Shown in pieces: positions 1 to 10,000 of a DNA stretch of 64,000 nucleotides. The notes under the pieces are model-generated. The model was not told where the DNA came from, did no database searches, and was given only the letters and a program-made list of their open reading frames with translations. Within the stretch, counting starts at the first letter, position 1, and each line of letters begins with the position of its first letter. Source of the stretch: Pomphorhynchus laevis (taxonomy: Eukaryota; Acanthocephala; Palaeacanthocephala; Echinorhynchida; Pomphorhynchidae); the NCBI GenBank assembly GCA_012934845.2, contig WNNJ02000249.1, positions 44,643 through 108,642 of the forward strand. The letters run 5' to 3'. The translations under genes and the position numbers were made by a program.

Positions 1-86
1 GTGATCCTATGTTCTCGAATTGTACTCGCAATATTCAAAGTCGCTACGTATGCCCAGTCATTCTATGTGTAACGACAAACTTAACA

Positions 87-128
87 ACGGTAGACGCGTT
101 TCGCTCTAACGGATCTCATCAGTACCGT
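87..128 (-). ncRNA. Hammerhead ribozyme, minimal type I (copy 1)
   Basis: On the minus strand the 42 nt read stem I ACGGUA, core CUGAUGA, a short stem II (GAUC with GAGC, one mismatch) closed by a CGUUA loop, core GAAAC, a tiny palindromic stem III ACGCGU, the cleavage triplet GUC, and the returning stem I strand UACCGU. All conserved core bases are present and stem I pairs perfectly over 6 bp. The almost loopless stem III is the hallmark of Penelope-element and animal-retrozyme hammerheads, which are thought to cleave mainly as dimers. Predicted cleavage is after the C of GUC. Confidence 0.88.
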
Positions 129-549
129 GACTTCAATAATCATTCATAAGCACCTTAAGACACGCTAAAACAGTGTTTAAAGCTCGAAAAGCAGAACTCT
201 CTTAATCTGATTGATCAGAGGGAATTTAGCATAAGCTCTCTTCATGATTGTGCGTATTGCAGTTTAACCATGCATCAGGCATTAAATTTGTTTTAATTGA
301 AATTCTGTTATACAGGAACACTTTCAAGCGTACAAATATATAAAATATAATTTGTTGTTACACCTGCCTTTGGACACCTAATGGTGTACTCATAAATAAA
401 TCACTATGTTTTTCTCCTGAGGAGGCATAAATACCAAGATGCATTCTATATATACTCATCAGACCAAGAAATATAACCGAATTATTCTCGCAATTTTCAA
501 AGTCGCTACGTATACCCAGTCATCCTATGTGTAATTACAAACTTTAACA

Positions 550-591
550 ACGGTAGACGCGTTTCGTTTCAACGGAGCTCATCAGTACCGT
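550..591 (-). ncRNA. Hammerhead ribozyme, minimal type I (copy 2)
   Basis: Same architecture as the copy 463 bp to its left: ACGGUA / CUGAUGA / stem II GCUCCGUUGAAAC / GAAAC / ACGCGU with GUC / UACCGU. Core, stem I and stem III are identical to copy 1; the differences fall in stem II. The two copies together suggest an ancestral stem II GCUC with GAGC, from which each has drifted by one or two bases. Stem II is weaker here (G-C, then mismatches), so activity may be reduced. Confidence 0.85.
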
Positions 592-689
592 GAGTTCAAT
601 AATCATCCATAGGCACCTTAACATACTTTTAAACTGTGTTTAAAGCTAGAAAAGCAGAACTACCCTTAATCTGAATCATCAGAGGGAAT

Positions 690-735
690 ATGCCTGATGC
701 CTAATTAAACAGCAATACGCACGACCATGCAAAGA
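690..735 (-). repeat. Inverted piece of the hammerhead-bearing unit
   Basis: The stretch starting ATGCCTGATGC and running to CCATGCAAAG is, reverse-complemented, a copy of about 241-290 of the first tandem unit (ATGATTGTGCGTATTGC and onward). The second unit therefore breaks off at about 690 and is joined to an inverted fragment of itself. Tandem-plus-inverted junctions of this kind are typical of Penelope-like element insertions. Confidence 0.65.
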
Positions 736-1310
736 TTTCTTACGAAATGCGGCATTTATATAAAATGGTGTTGCTTCTTAGACTGGACTTCGATTCCCGA
801 CTTTCAGTCACCATGTCCCTTCTAGACGATCACTTTAGCGTCGAATTGACGCTAATCGATGTGCTGAGTAAACACATTCTGAATAAGTTTACCCAGCACA
901 TCCGGGCACCACAACTATACATGCCGTATCCATAAAGCATCCAACGAGTTCAGCGACAATTCAGCAATAACCTCTGCCTAGTGTTCAAGGATGGTCCGCA
1001 CAGGAATTCGATCTGGTAAAGCCCGTAAGCATCAGTCAATTAGGCAAAGTGTCGGAAACGCCTTCATTCACAATGTCACACATGCAACCAAAACGATCAG
1101 TGGGTATGATGAACCATATCAATGACGTTTCGGCTGCCTGCGTGACTTTTGAAAAAGAGCGTTTCCGATAAATTGCTTGAGCTCCATTGGCGAAATGCTC
1201 GTAAACTGGAAACTTGCTCATCAGACCATCTTTAACCATATCATGCGATTCATTTGTTGCTGCATCACGTCATTCGTTAGCGCGATGCAGCAACGATTTA
1301 AATTATGCAT
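736..1310. other. Unassigned stretch, less AT-rich than its flank
   Basis: This stretch has visibly more G+C than the sequence to its right. It holds two short open frames (plus, 747-935, 62 codons; minus, 1036-1239, 67 codons). I recognise neither as a known family and see no splice sites that extend them. It could be internal sequence of the neighbouring hammerhead-bearing element or an old gene fragment. Confidence 0.3.
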
Positions 1311-1985
1311 TTTATATTATTTTGTAAAAAATAATATCTTATCGTAAAGAAATAATTTGAATGTAATATTCTAAATTGTTTTAGTCTAATGAGGTTTCAG
1401 TTTGTTCTAATTTTTGGAAGATAATATTCTGTCTCAATTGTAAGATAATATTTTAATATAAGGAAATAGTTTTTTAAGTTAAGCAGATAATATCGTAAGG
1501 AAATAATATCTCATTGTACGGAAATAATTTTTTATTGTAATAAGATAATATTTTAAAGTAATTAGGATTTATTCTGATTCAACCGTTAGATGATAATATT
1601 CTGTTTCATTTTTAAGATACTATTTTATTTGAAGGAACCAATATTTTAAGTTAACATATGATATTATATTTTAAGGAAATAATATATTATTGTAAAAATA
1701 ATATCATTTTATAATGAAATAAGGTTTTAACGAAGCATGATAATATTTTAATGTAATTAGGATTTATTTTAATTCAACCGTTAGATGATTCTATTCTGTT
1801 TCAAGTTTAAGATAATATTTTAATGTAAGGAAATGTATTTTAAGTTATAGAAATAATATTTTAACGTTAGGAAATAATATTTTAAGCTATAGAAATAAGA
1901 TCTAAATGTAAGCATATAATATTTATTGTAAGGCAACAATATTTTGTTCTAATAAAATAATATTTTTTAATGTTATCGGAATAAA
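1310..1985. repeat. Degenerate AT-rich minisatellite
   Basis: The motif AGATAATATTTTAATGTAAGGAAATAATATTTTAAG recurs in many degraded versions. A longer block (TAATTAGGATTTATT through CAACCGTTAGATGAT to TATTCTGTTTCA) occurs twice, near 1555 and 1750, about 195 bp apart, so there is a longer period on top of the short one. No coding content. Confidence 0.6.
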
Positions 1986-1989
1986 GTCA

Positions 1990-3140
1990 TCCAAATTTCA
2001 ATTGCATAATGAATGCACAGTTAAGTTATTTATTAATAAGCAATATTATTAATATTATTGATACTTAAATAGTTAATTATCAAACAAATTTTAGTTACGT
2101 GTGATTTTTATATTTACTAATTCCATTATTAGATTCAAAAAATTTTCATGTGCACAATATCAAATTAAATAATTATAAATTTTTTAAAATACGGCATATG
2201 ATTAAAAATCAATAAATAAATTTTTCAATGCTAAACGTGTTGTTTATTTTTTAATTTTTTAGGTAAAATAGCAAACTTGTTTTTTATTTCACTATCCAAT
2301 ACATTTTAATTATATATATAATTATATATAATTAATTTAAAAATTATATAATTTTTCAAATTAAGAGTTGATATTATATTATCATTACTGATCCACCTGA
2401 AGTTAAATATCATTACTATTAACTGTTGAATCATGTATATACCACAAAACTGAAAAATGAAAAGATTTTAAAAAGATTAATGTTCCTAAATAATCTAAAC
2501 AAACGTGACTGTTGTGTCTACTGACTGAGTCGTTTTATTTTTCTTTTACGTAAGTGTCTAGTCCAACTTGTTTAAAATCTTATTTATTGTTGCAATTTAA
2601 ATTCACTTCAATTTGAATTTACTATAAATTCAAAGCCTGGAAAAATCGTAAATGTGATTTTTAAAAAAGCAGAGCAACTATTTATTACTAATTTAAGCCT
2701 GGGATTTTCTTCTTTATGCATGTACCATTGAATTTTACTGATTTCTAGATGATCATGTACCTTAAATTTTTTCAATACAAGTTATGCAAAGCTCATTAGT
2801 ATTTTAAAGGTATGCTGTCTCATTTGCACAATATGATCTTACAGTTTGTTATGCTTAATTCTTAAGTCGAGACGATGAATAAAATATCTTCATTAAAGCA
2901 TAAAAATATGATGCAAGTTTACATTTTCGTAAGGTGTTAGTATTGCAACAATACAATTTTATTTGATTGAATTAAATAGGAAATGAAAAGATGATTAATA
3001 AAGAAGATATACAATAAATTATAGATTATTATAGGTTACTCGTAAAGTTTATAGAATAATAATAGACAGATATAGAATACAGTAATATAATTGAAGTGAT
3101 ATAATTTGAGTTTGGAAACAAAATAAAATTAAACAATTTT
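1990..3140. other. AT-rich intergenic DNA, nothing recognised
   Basis: Low-complexity A/T-rich sequence with short poly-A and poly-T runs and a TATATA stretch near 2310-2350. I see no reading frame, RNA gene or clear repeat family. Confidence 0.5.
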
Positions 3141-3153
3141 TAAGCAACACCTA

Positions 3154-3191
3154 ATTCAATCATACAACACTAATGTATTGTATGATTGAAT
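3154..3191. repeat. 14-bp perfect inverted repeat
   Basis: ATTCAATCATACAA (3154-3167) pairs perfectly with TTGTATGATTGAAT (3178-3191) across a 10-base spacer. It lies in a short patch where AAGCAACAC followed by AATGTATTG recurs three times (3141-3225), a pattern that resembles part of the minisatellite monomer at 16.8-20.3 kb (TGTATTGAGCAACAC). Confidence 0.55.
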
Positions 3192-3299
3192 CAAGCAACA
3201 CATAATGATTGTATCAAGCAACACCTAATGTATTAAGCGTTATTGGATTAAAACGCCTAATGCAATCATAATCATATCCAATCATTTTTCAAATAAAAG

Positions 3300-3435
3300 C
3301 ATATTACATTCGGTCCAGCATGGATTTCGCACCCGTCAATCAACATGTCCAATCTTTTGATTGCTAGGCAGGATTTAACGTAATAATTTAATATGGGTAT
3401 TGATACTGATGCCATATTTGTCGAAGCTAGCAATA
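3300..3435 (+). pseudogene. LINE reverse transcriptase relic
   Basis: In the plus strand the frame reads QHGFRTRQSTCPIF, then a stop, then after a short gap GIDTDAIFVEAS. This matches the RT block QHGFR...RST.TNL followed by V.VLFFDLSKA seen in the CR1-like elements at 47.2 and 53.6 kb of this window. About 45 codons survive. The age must be considerable; no boundaries can be set. Confidence 0.5.
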
Positions 3436-3544
3436 ATTTATTAATTATTAATTAATTTATTAATTATTAATATAAAGTATTATTATATCATTATTCGTTA
3501 TATAATGACCCAAATTCTTATATAAGGTTAAATTCTTAACTTCG

Positions 3545-3770
3545 GAAATAAATATACATATTTTATAATAACTACCGCCTATCTAGACAAAAGGTGTTTT
3601 AAATAATTATACGACATTTTAAAATAATACGAAATTTTCACAAATTCGTCAATTATTTATTATTATCAACTTAAGTATAACGTTTATCTAACATTAGATA
3701 ACATTGAATGAATAGAAGCCTTAAAAATTAAGATAAAAGATATTATTTAATAGTGTAAATTATTAAAATT
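3545..3770 (+). mobile_element. Naiad-type Penelope-like element relic (fragment 1)
   Basis: Degraded copy of the stretch that in better copies reads GGAAAAAGATATACATATAT, then AACGCCTATCTAACAAAAATT, then GAATTAATAGAATCC (compare 4318-4430 and 5299-5410). Here it appears as GGAAATAAATATACAT, ACCGCCTATCTAGACAAAA and GAATGAATAGAAGCC. It opens a series of four partial copies in the same orientation. Confidence 0.45.
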
Positions 3771-3884
3771 ACTTTTTCAACAAAAATAATAATTTTACTC
3801 GCTACACTATTAAATATAATATAATATATATTTAATATAAAATTAAATATAATTTAAAAATGAGTGAACAATCAATAAATAAAA

Positions 3885-4230
3885 ATTAATGGATAAAATT
3901 GAATTAATAGAATCCTTAAATATTTTGATAAATCAAAATTATTTAAAAGTAGGGACATCTATATTTAGACAAGTAAAAGGTGTTCCAATGGGTGGTAATA
4001 GTAGCCTTAATTATAGCTGACTTATTTTTAAGCTTTATAGAATATGAATTTGTTCATAACTGTTTAAAAAATAAATCTAAATTAAATAAAAATATGAAAT
4101 ATACAAATATATTCAGGATATGTTTATTTAACTCTAATAATTTTTATCGAATAAGTGAACAAATATATCCAGGTAGTATTATTCTTAATAAAACTAATAT
4201 AGTAACTCTGATTAGCGTTCTTTAAAGCTT
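3885..4230 (+). mobile_element. Naiad-type Penelope-like RT fragment 2
   Basis: Starts with the frame MDKIELIESLNILINQNYLK, passes through the GVPMGG block of RT motif 4 and the segment ADLFLSFIEYEFVHN, and decays before the YIDD catalytic motif. Truncated at both ends and frame-broken after GVPMGG. It is the same family as the long minus-strand copy at 13.6-16.8 kb, in the opposite orientation. Confidence 0.75.
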
Positions 4231-4244
4231 CAATGTTTATTCTT

Positions 4245-4985
4245 TAAAAAACATTTTGTCAAATCTAGATTTAGTAGATATTAAAGAAGCGTTAGTAAAA
4301 TTAATTAATCTTATATTCGGAAAAAGATATACATATATATGTTATAATAATTATAACGCCTATCTAACAAAAATTAAACCATCAAATAAATATAAATATA
4401 TGGATTAAAATTGAATAAATAGAACCCTTAAATATTTTGATAAATCAAAATTATTTAAAAGTAGGGACATCTGTATTTAGACAAGTAAAATGGTGTTCCA
4501 ATGAGTGGTAATAGTAGCCCAATTATAGCTGACTTATTTTTAAGCTTTATAGAATATGAATTTGTTCATAACTGTGTAAAAACTAAATCTAAACAATATA
4601 AATATATGAAATATATGTTTCGATATATTGATGATATATGTGTATTTAATTCTAATAATTTTTATTCAATTAGTGAGCACATTTATCCAAAAAGCTTTAT
4701 TCTTAACAAAACCAATACTAATGATAAAGAAGGTGTATATCTAGATATGAACATTAAATTAACATTAACTAAAACTACAATTAATTTATATCGTAAAGAT
4801 GACATATTTAAATTTACAAGAAACATATTTTTGCATGAGCATTCATGCATACCATATAATATAAAATATAATACATTAAATAATGAAATTTTAAGAATTG
4901 CAACAATATGTAATGATATTGGCTTTCTCCAAAATCATTTAAATAATTTATAGATCCATATTTTAAACTAGGTTACTATAAAAAT
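4245..4985 (+). mobile_element. Naiad-type Penelope-like RT fragment 3
   Basis: Covers RT from the segment NLDLVDIKEALVKLINLIF through GVPMSGNSSPIIADLF, then the catalytic FRYIDDICVF (YIDD at about 4626-4640), to the thumb region ending LRIATICNDIGFLQNHLNNL at 4953. A continuous 150-codon frame (4501-4953) survives. It lacks the nuclease and linker regions and the 3' structured module, so it is truncated at both ends. Confidence 0.8.
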
Positions 4986-5149
4986 ACCATCAATTATTAA
5001 TTAATAATTATCAATTATCTCAATCCTTAGAATCCTTAAAAGTATTATTAAGTTTAAATTATTAAACTTATTAATAAGTTTAATATGAATTTGAATTTTT
5101 AATATAAATATGAATTTGTTCATCACTTTAAAAAATAACGAAGTATTAA

Positions 5150-5690
5150 TATACTATATAAATCTAGTATATAAAAGAATTTTTAGAACAGACAAAAGGA
5201 ATAAATTTTAAAAATAAATACATACGATTTTAGAACGCTTTATACAAATCTAGATTTAGTAGATATTGAAGAAACGGTAGTAAAATTAATTAATCTTATA
5301 TTCGGAAAAAGATATACATATATATGTTATAATAATTATAACGCCTATCTAACAAAAATTAAACCATCAAATAAATATAAATATATGGATAAAATTGAAT
5401 TAATAGAATCCTTAAATATTTTGATAAATCAAAATTATTTAAAAGTAGGGACATCTATATTTAGACAAGTAAAAGGTGTTCCAATGGGTGGTAATAGTAG
5501 CCCAATTATAGCTGACTTATTTTTAAGCTTTTTAGAATATGAATTTGTTCATAACTGTGTAAAAACTAAATCTATAAGGATATAAGTGTATTTAACTAAA
5601 ACAATTTTTATTCAATAAATGAACAAATTTATCCAGGTATCCTTATTCATTATAAAACTAGATAAAAAAAGTAGAAATAGATAAATTAGT
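5150..5690 (+). mobile_element. Naiad-type Penelope-like RT fragment 4
   Basis: Runs from a degraded ILERFIQI.I (the TLYTNLDLV region) through MDKIELIESLNILINQNYLK (5385) and GVPMGGNSSPIIADLF to TKSIRI at 5585, then decays. It is the third partial copy in the same orientation within 1.8 kb. Serial partial copies of this kind are typical of Penelope-like elements. Confidence 0.75.
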
Positions 5691-5809
5691 TCATATTATA
5701 TAGTATATTCATATAATAATAGTTCTATAATACCTTATCCTTATACATTAACACTAATATTTAGCTGTTATTAAATAATTAAATAATTAATAAATGTATC
5801 AAGATGCAG

Positions 5810-5853
5810 GGGAAGGTGCTACCTTCAATTGAAATTGAAGGTAGCATCTTCCC
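5810..5853. repeat. Near-perfect 44-bp palindrome (21-bp hairpin)
   Basis: GGGAAGGTGCTACCTTCAATT (5810-5830) pairs with 5833-5853 across a 2-base loop, all Watson-Crick except one G-U in the RNA form. Inverted repeats this long decay or are deleted quickly unless young, so it may be a recent foldback or an element terminus. Confidence 0.75.
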
Positions 5854-5950
5854 ATACTTACGCAGATTTAATTTAAAATCAGAAATGATTTCAATTAAAT
5901 TTGAAAAATGTAAGACGAAAGTCTTTCCTTAAATATAAATGTCAAAAAGC

Positions 5951-6067
5951 CGATGAGTCGAGTGATCGTCAGCCAACATTAAAAGGACGGAAACGTGAAA
6001 CGTAGGTATTTGATCAGTAGCTGATGAGGTCCACCAATACTAAAATGTATCGTACTGTTGTTGGCTT
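5951..6067 (+). ncRNA. Hammerhead-like structured segment (degenerate)
   Basis: Within about 115 nt lie CCGATGAGTC, GGACGGAAACGTGAAACGTA and CTGATGAGGTCC, enclosed by a 7-bp pair GCCAACA / TGTTGGC. GGAC can pair with GTCC, and ACG pairs with CGT around a UGAAA loop next to a GUA triplet. These are hammerhead core elements, but no single arrangement gives a convincing stem I. I read it as one or two decayed hammerheads of a family other than the one at the left edge. Confidence 0.3.
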
Positions 6068-6069
6068 AT

Positions 6070-7080
6070 AAATAGGATTAAAGCAGCGTGCAGGATAAAA
6101 AAAGTCATCAAATTTAATTATTAATTATTTATTTTTTATTTAGCGTTTTTTTAATTTATAAATAATGTAAAATATGTAGACTCAGTTACCTGATCTAATC
6201 TATTATATTTTGATAATAGATTAATAATAGATAATTATTAATAATTATTAATAGAAAATAATTAATCTATTGGAGAGTAGCTCTGTAATATTGCAATACT
6301 AAGCTTAATTTATAAATTAAAATTTTATATAAATTTATGAATTTATATAAATTCATATTTAAAAAACGTTTTTAATAACTAAATTAGCCTGCAGTACTTT
6401 ATTAATTATTTAAAATCCGATTTACTATTAGAAGACTATACTATATATACTATATATTTACTATTTAAAAGATTTCACTAGTTAAGAAGTCTAGGTGGTT
6501 ATTTAAATGCATAAACTGATTTTATTGTTTTATCCCCAAAATAATGATTTTGGTCTAGATGCTGAACCAACACATCGTCATAAAAATTTAATTATTTCTA
6601 AATAATTAAAGTTGAAAAATAATTCTAAATAAATATATTATTTATATTTCTAAATAATTTAATAATTAATTTTTTAATTTATTCTATGAATTCTAATTTC
6701 AAAAATTATTCTGTGTTCATTGATTTCGAAACATTTTGTTCAATTCTTATCAAATAAATACCCGCCTCTCCCCCAATTAAACTTAGATTTATATTATCCG
6801 CCAAAATATATATAAGTTACACTATCAAGTAAAGGAAAGCAGTGATACAACATTGATATTAATTCAAAACATTTATGACAGAACATTTATGAGTTACAAC
6901 AAAATAAGGAATATAATACACTCAACAACGGATGTATAGAACACTAAACTTGACCATTTCTTTCAATGTAGCCACATCTTATCTAAAATAATAAAACGAA
7001 AAACAACGATTAATAAAACGTTGAAATTGCTGCTAATTATTATATTAATGACATATGTATTCATTACGAATCAACTTACC
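6070..7080. other. AT-rich intergenic DNA downstream of the CW-PWWP gene
   Basis: A/T-rich with repeated TAATAATTATTAATA and TAAATAATTTA runs. CTCAGTTACCTGATCT at about 6180 is an inverted, degraded match to the terminal motif AGATCAGCTAACTGAG of the Naiad family, so an old element end may lie here. No reading frame seen. Confidence 0.4.
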
Positions 7081-7081
7081 T

Positions 7082-10000
7082 TTACTTCTCAAACACCGGA
7101 TCACCAACTTTACCCCATTTACCGTTAAATCGTTTCGCGAATGATTCTTGATCCAGACGCTCCTTAAGTGGCACAATCAGTATACGAAATTTTGTCCAAA
7201 ATGTTTGCCTACCTTCATTGTTAATTTTAAAAGATTCAGTGCTTTCGTATTTACTGCATTAATTGATCCCTTTCGCTTACGCTTTGAAACAGTGGATTTG
7301 AAAATCAAATGATCTTATCATCAATCATCTTACTTTTGCATCTTTTTCTGTGAACGGATATATATGATGATCGTCAATCCAACATCTTGATGGCGGATCT
7401 GCCAGAAATACCACGTGATATCGCAACTTAAAAAGTATATATTTGTAATAATAAATCATTGATTCATGTACCTATATACCTATATATACATATATATACC
7501 TATATGTATCTCGATAACATTGCACACAACTGACAACCTAATTCCGGTATATATCGAGATATGTAATTTTAACTTTTTATTTTTTATTTTCAGAAGAGAC
7601 AATACGTAATAGTTAAGTTTAAGACTTTTTTCATATTATTTTTAAGGAACAAATTCACATTTTCGCAGTTACCTGTATAAATAATCAGATCAGCTAACTG
7701 AGTCTATTAAAATAAACTAAACGTCGTGTATTTTATAAATAAAAAATAAAGATAAATAATTATAAATTTGATAAATAATAAGTAAATAAGATTTAATATT
7801 TATATAAAGTTAAACTTGAAATTTAAAATAAAAATCAATTTTTAAGACTTGACTAATAAATAACCGATTATGTATAAGAGAATAAGGATAAGAGGTCATC
7901 AGGATGGAAAATAATAAGTAAATAAGATTTAATATTTATATAAAGTTAAAAATTGAAATTTAAAATAAAATTTAATTTTTACGGATTGACTAATAAATAA
8001 CAGACCATGTATCTTTATAATAAATAGGTCATTTTGTTATAATAATAAATTCTCCATTTTCAGACAATTTAAGACAGTCTCCACTTTAAGACAATTTAAA
8101 GTACGTTTTACATTTGTCACATTTGATTACATTTGCCATTTCATATTAGAGTGCGGCTTTGTATAATCAAATGTATGAATGTAAGAAGTATTAGCCTTTC
8201 GTTATAAAGCATTTTCATTTCTACTTAAAAATACGAATACCTCGGATACCGGCTAAAGATTATTAATATAGTCTTTTTTATTATTAATATAATTTTGATA
8301 GAATATCGATGTGGTCTTAACACATAAACCTGAAATACAAAAAGTCAAATACAGAATTGGTCGATGCTCACTATCATTATTTAAATAGAATTATTTATTC
8401 AATTATTTATTATTTGATTATTTTAATTGAATTAAAATCCTTCACAGATTAAATGATTTCGATTTAATTATGAATTAGCGTTGAATGTACGATTATTCTA
8501 AGTTACTAGATTATCTAATGCTAGCAAATTGAAAATAGTAATTAATATCCTGATTGGTGATATAAATGACATTAAATTGAGATGTAATTACCGGTAGCTC
8601 TTCCCATGATATCGGCCAATAAAATACGCCAAGGTCAGGATCATCGTCTATCATTGCTGCGCTACTAAACAGTTAGCGATCATTCATAACATTCGGTTTT
8701 AAAATTTGTAATTTAAAATCATCTATTCGTTTTAAAATTTGTAATCCCAAAGATCACATGCTTTACTTACTAGTCGTAACCTTGGAGTTTTGCCATTACA
8801 ATAGAACCTCTTGAGTATTTCGAGAATATACATGCATCATAGCTATGTTCCTCAGGCTTATCACAACTATTGTAATTTGGATCATCGTTCATTTCACAAA
8901 CCCAATTTGACTTTTCAATGTCAATCACATCATTAACTCTTTCAGTTCGTCTCCATTTCCTACAATTTTCAAAATCACATTGAATCCACACGGAAGGATT
9001 CTCGTAGGTCTTTAAATAATTCAGAGCCACTAGTCGTCTCGATAAGCCAGAATCAGAATGTGTAGGTGCTAAATTGATGATAAATAATAATTTTAATGAT
9101 TTTTGTGAAGAAATTACCACTTGCTTCTTGAGCTGCACGTCGTCCGCGTCGGTCTGGTGTTCGTTTAGAGGACCTTCGACTATAAATAAACCATATGTGA
9201 AATTTCAACTGAGAAGAAATTTTGATTAATCGATTCTAATATTTTTTGTTTGATCCTTGATGAAGTTTTTAAAATTGATTTTAATAAAATTCAATTTTTT
9301 AAATTGATTTTTTTAGAAAAATTCATTTTGTTTACCAAAAATTATCGATTATTTTTACAAATAGTTACCCCCTACGTCGTCTCGGATTACTATTGTACAT
9401 TTCTGAAGATGACAATGTATCTATGCCGCTGTCCAACTTATCATCAACGTGAAATTGTGGAAATTCATTCAAGGTTTCTGTTTGGCTAGGTAAGAAATTT
9501 ACTGCGACAGGCCTTTTTTCGGGACTTTTCTCGACATAATCGCTGTGACCGTCTGAATATGTTACTGCGCTAATTTCAAACTGTGATTTATCAATTTGTT
9601 CGCTCGAGTGGGATCTTTTCAGCGAAGGAAATTTGTCTCCAACGTATGAAACGTTAGAGTCCATGAATATATCGTTATCATCTTGTTTTTCTTGCGTTAG
9701 AATGTTTTCTTTATCTAAAATTAAGCGGGAATGTTCAATTAATATGCTTGTATTGACATGCTTTTTTCAAACATTTAATTAATTGGCACAAACATTTTAA
9801 ACGAAGTGTACGTTTATCCATTGTAGAACAAAAATCTATAAATTATAAATATAATCTAAAAATTCGGTTCAAATTGTTTATTTTATACAATTTAAGCATA
9901 TATATTTATATAAATTTTATAAATTATAAATATTTACGGATTGTTATCGTGTCAAAAATACAACGTTTGAATATTAATTTAAATATGTAATATTAATATT

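Larger units (their letters stand above)
17..690 (-). mobile_element. 463-bp tandem unit carrying hammerhead ribozymes (Penelope-like pseudo-LTR or retrozyme-like)
   Basis: Bases from about 17 to 235 recur at about 478 to 690 with roughly 85-90% identity by eye, giving a tandem unit of 463 bp. Each unit contains one minus-strand hammerhead ribozyme at the same relative place. No reverse transcriptase or other reading frame lies between the two ribozymes. Hammerhead-bearing direct repeats are known from the pseudo-LTRs of canonical Penelope-like elements and from small non-autonomous animal retrozymes; sequence alone does not tell these apart. The left boundary lies near the window edge, so a larger element could continue outside. 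Confidence 0.7.

Noticed and set aside
8770-9138. MORC family ATPase as identity for the CW zinc finger gene.
   Set aside because: MORC proteins have a GHKL ATPase before the CW domain and no PWWP; here a PWWP follows the CW domain and no ATPase motif precedes it.
9250-9489. 79-codon plus-strand frame.
   Set aside because: Overlaps exon 3 and the following intron of the CW-PWWP gene in antisense; no homology.
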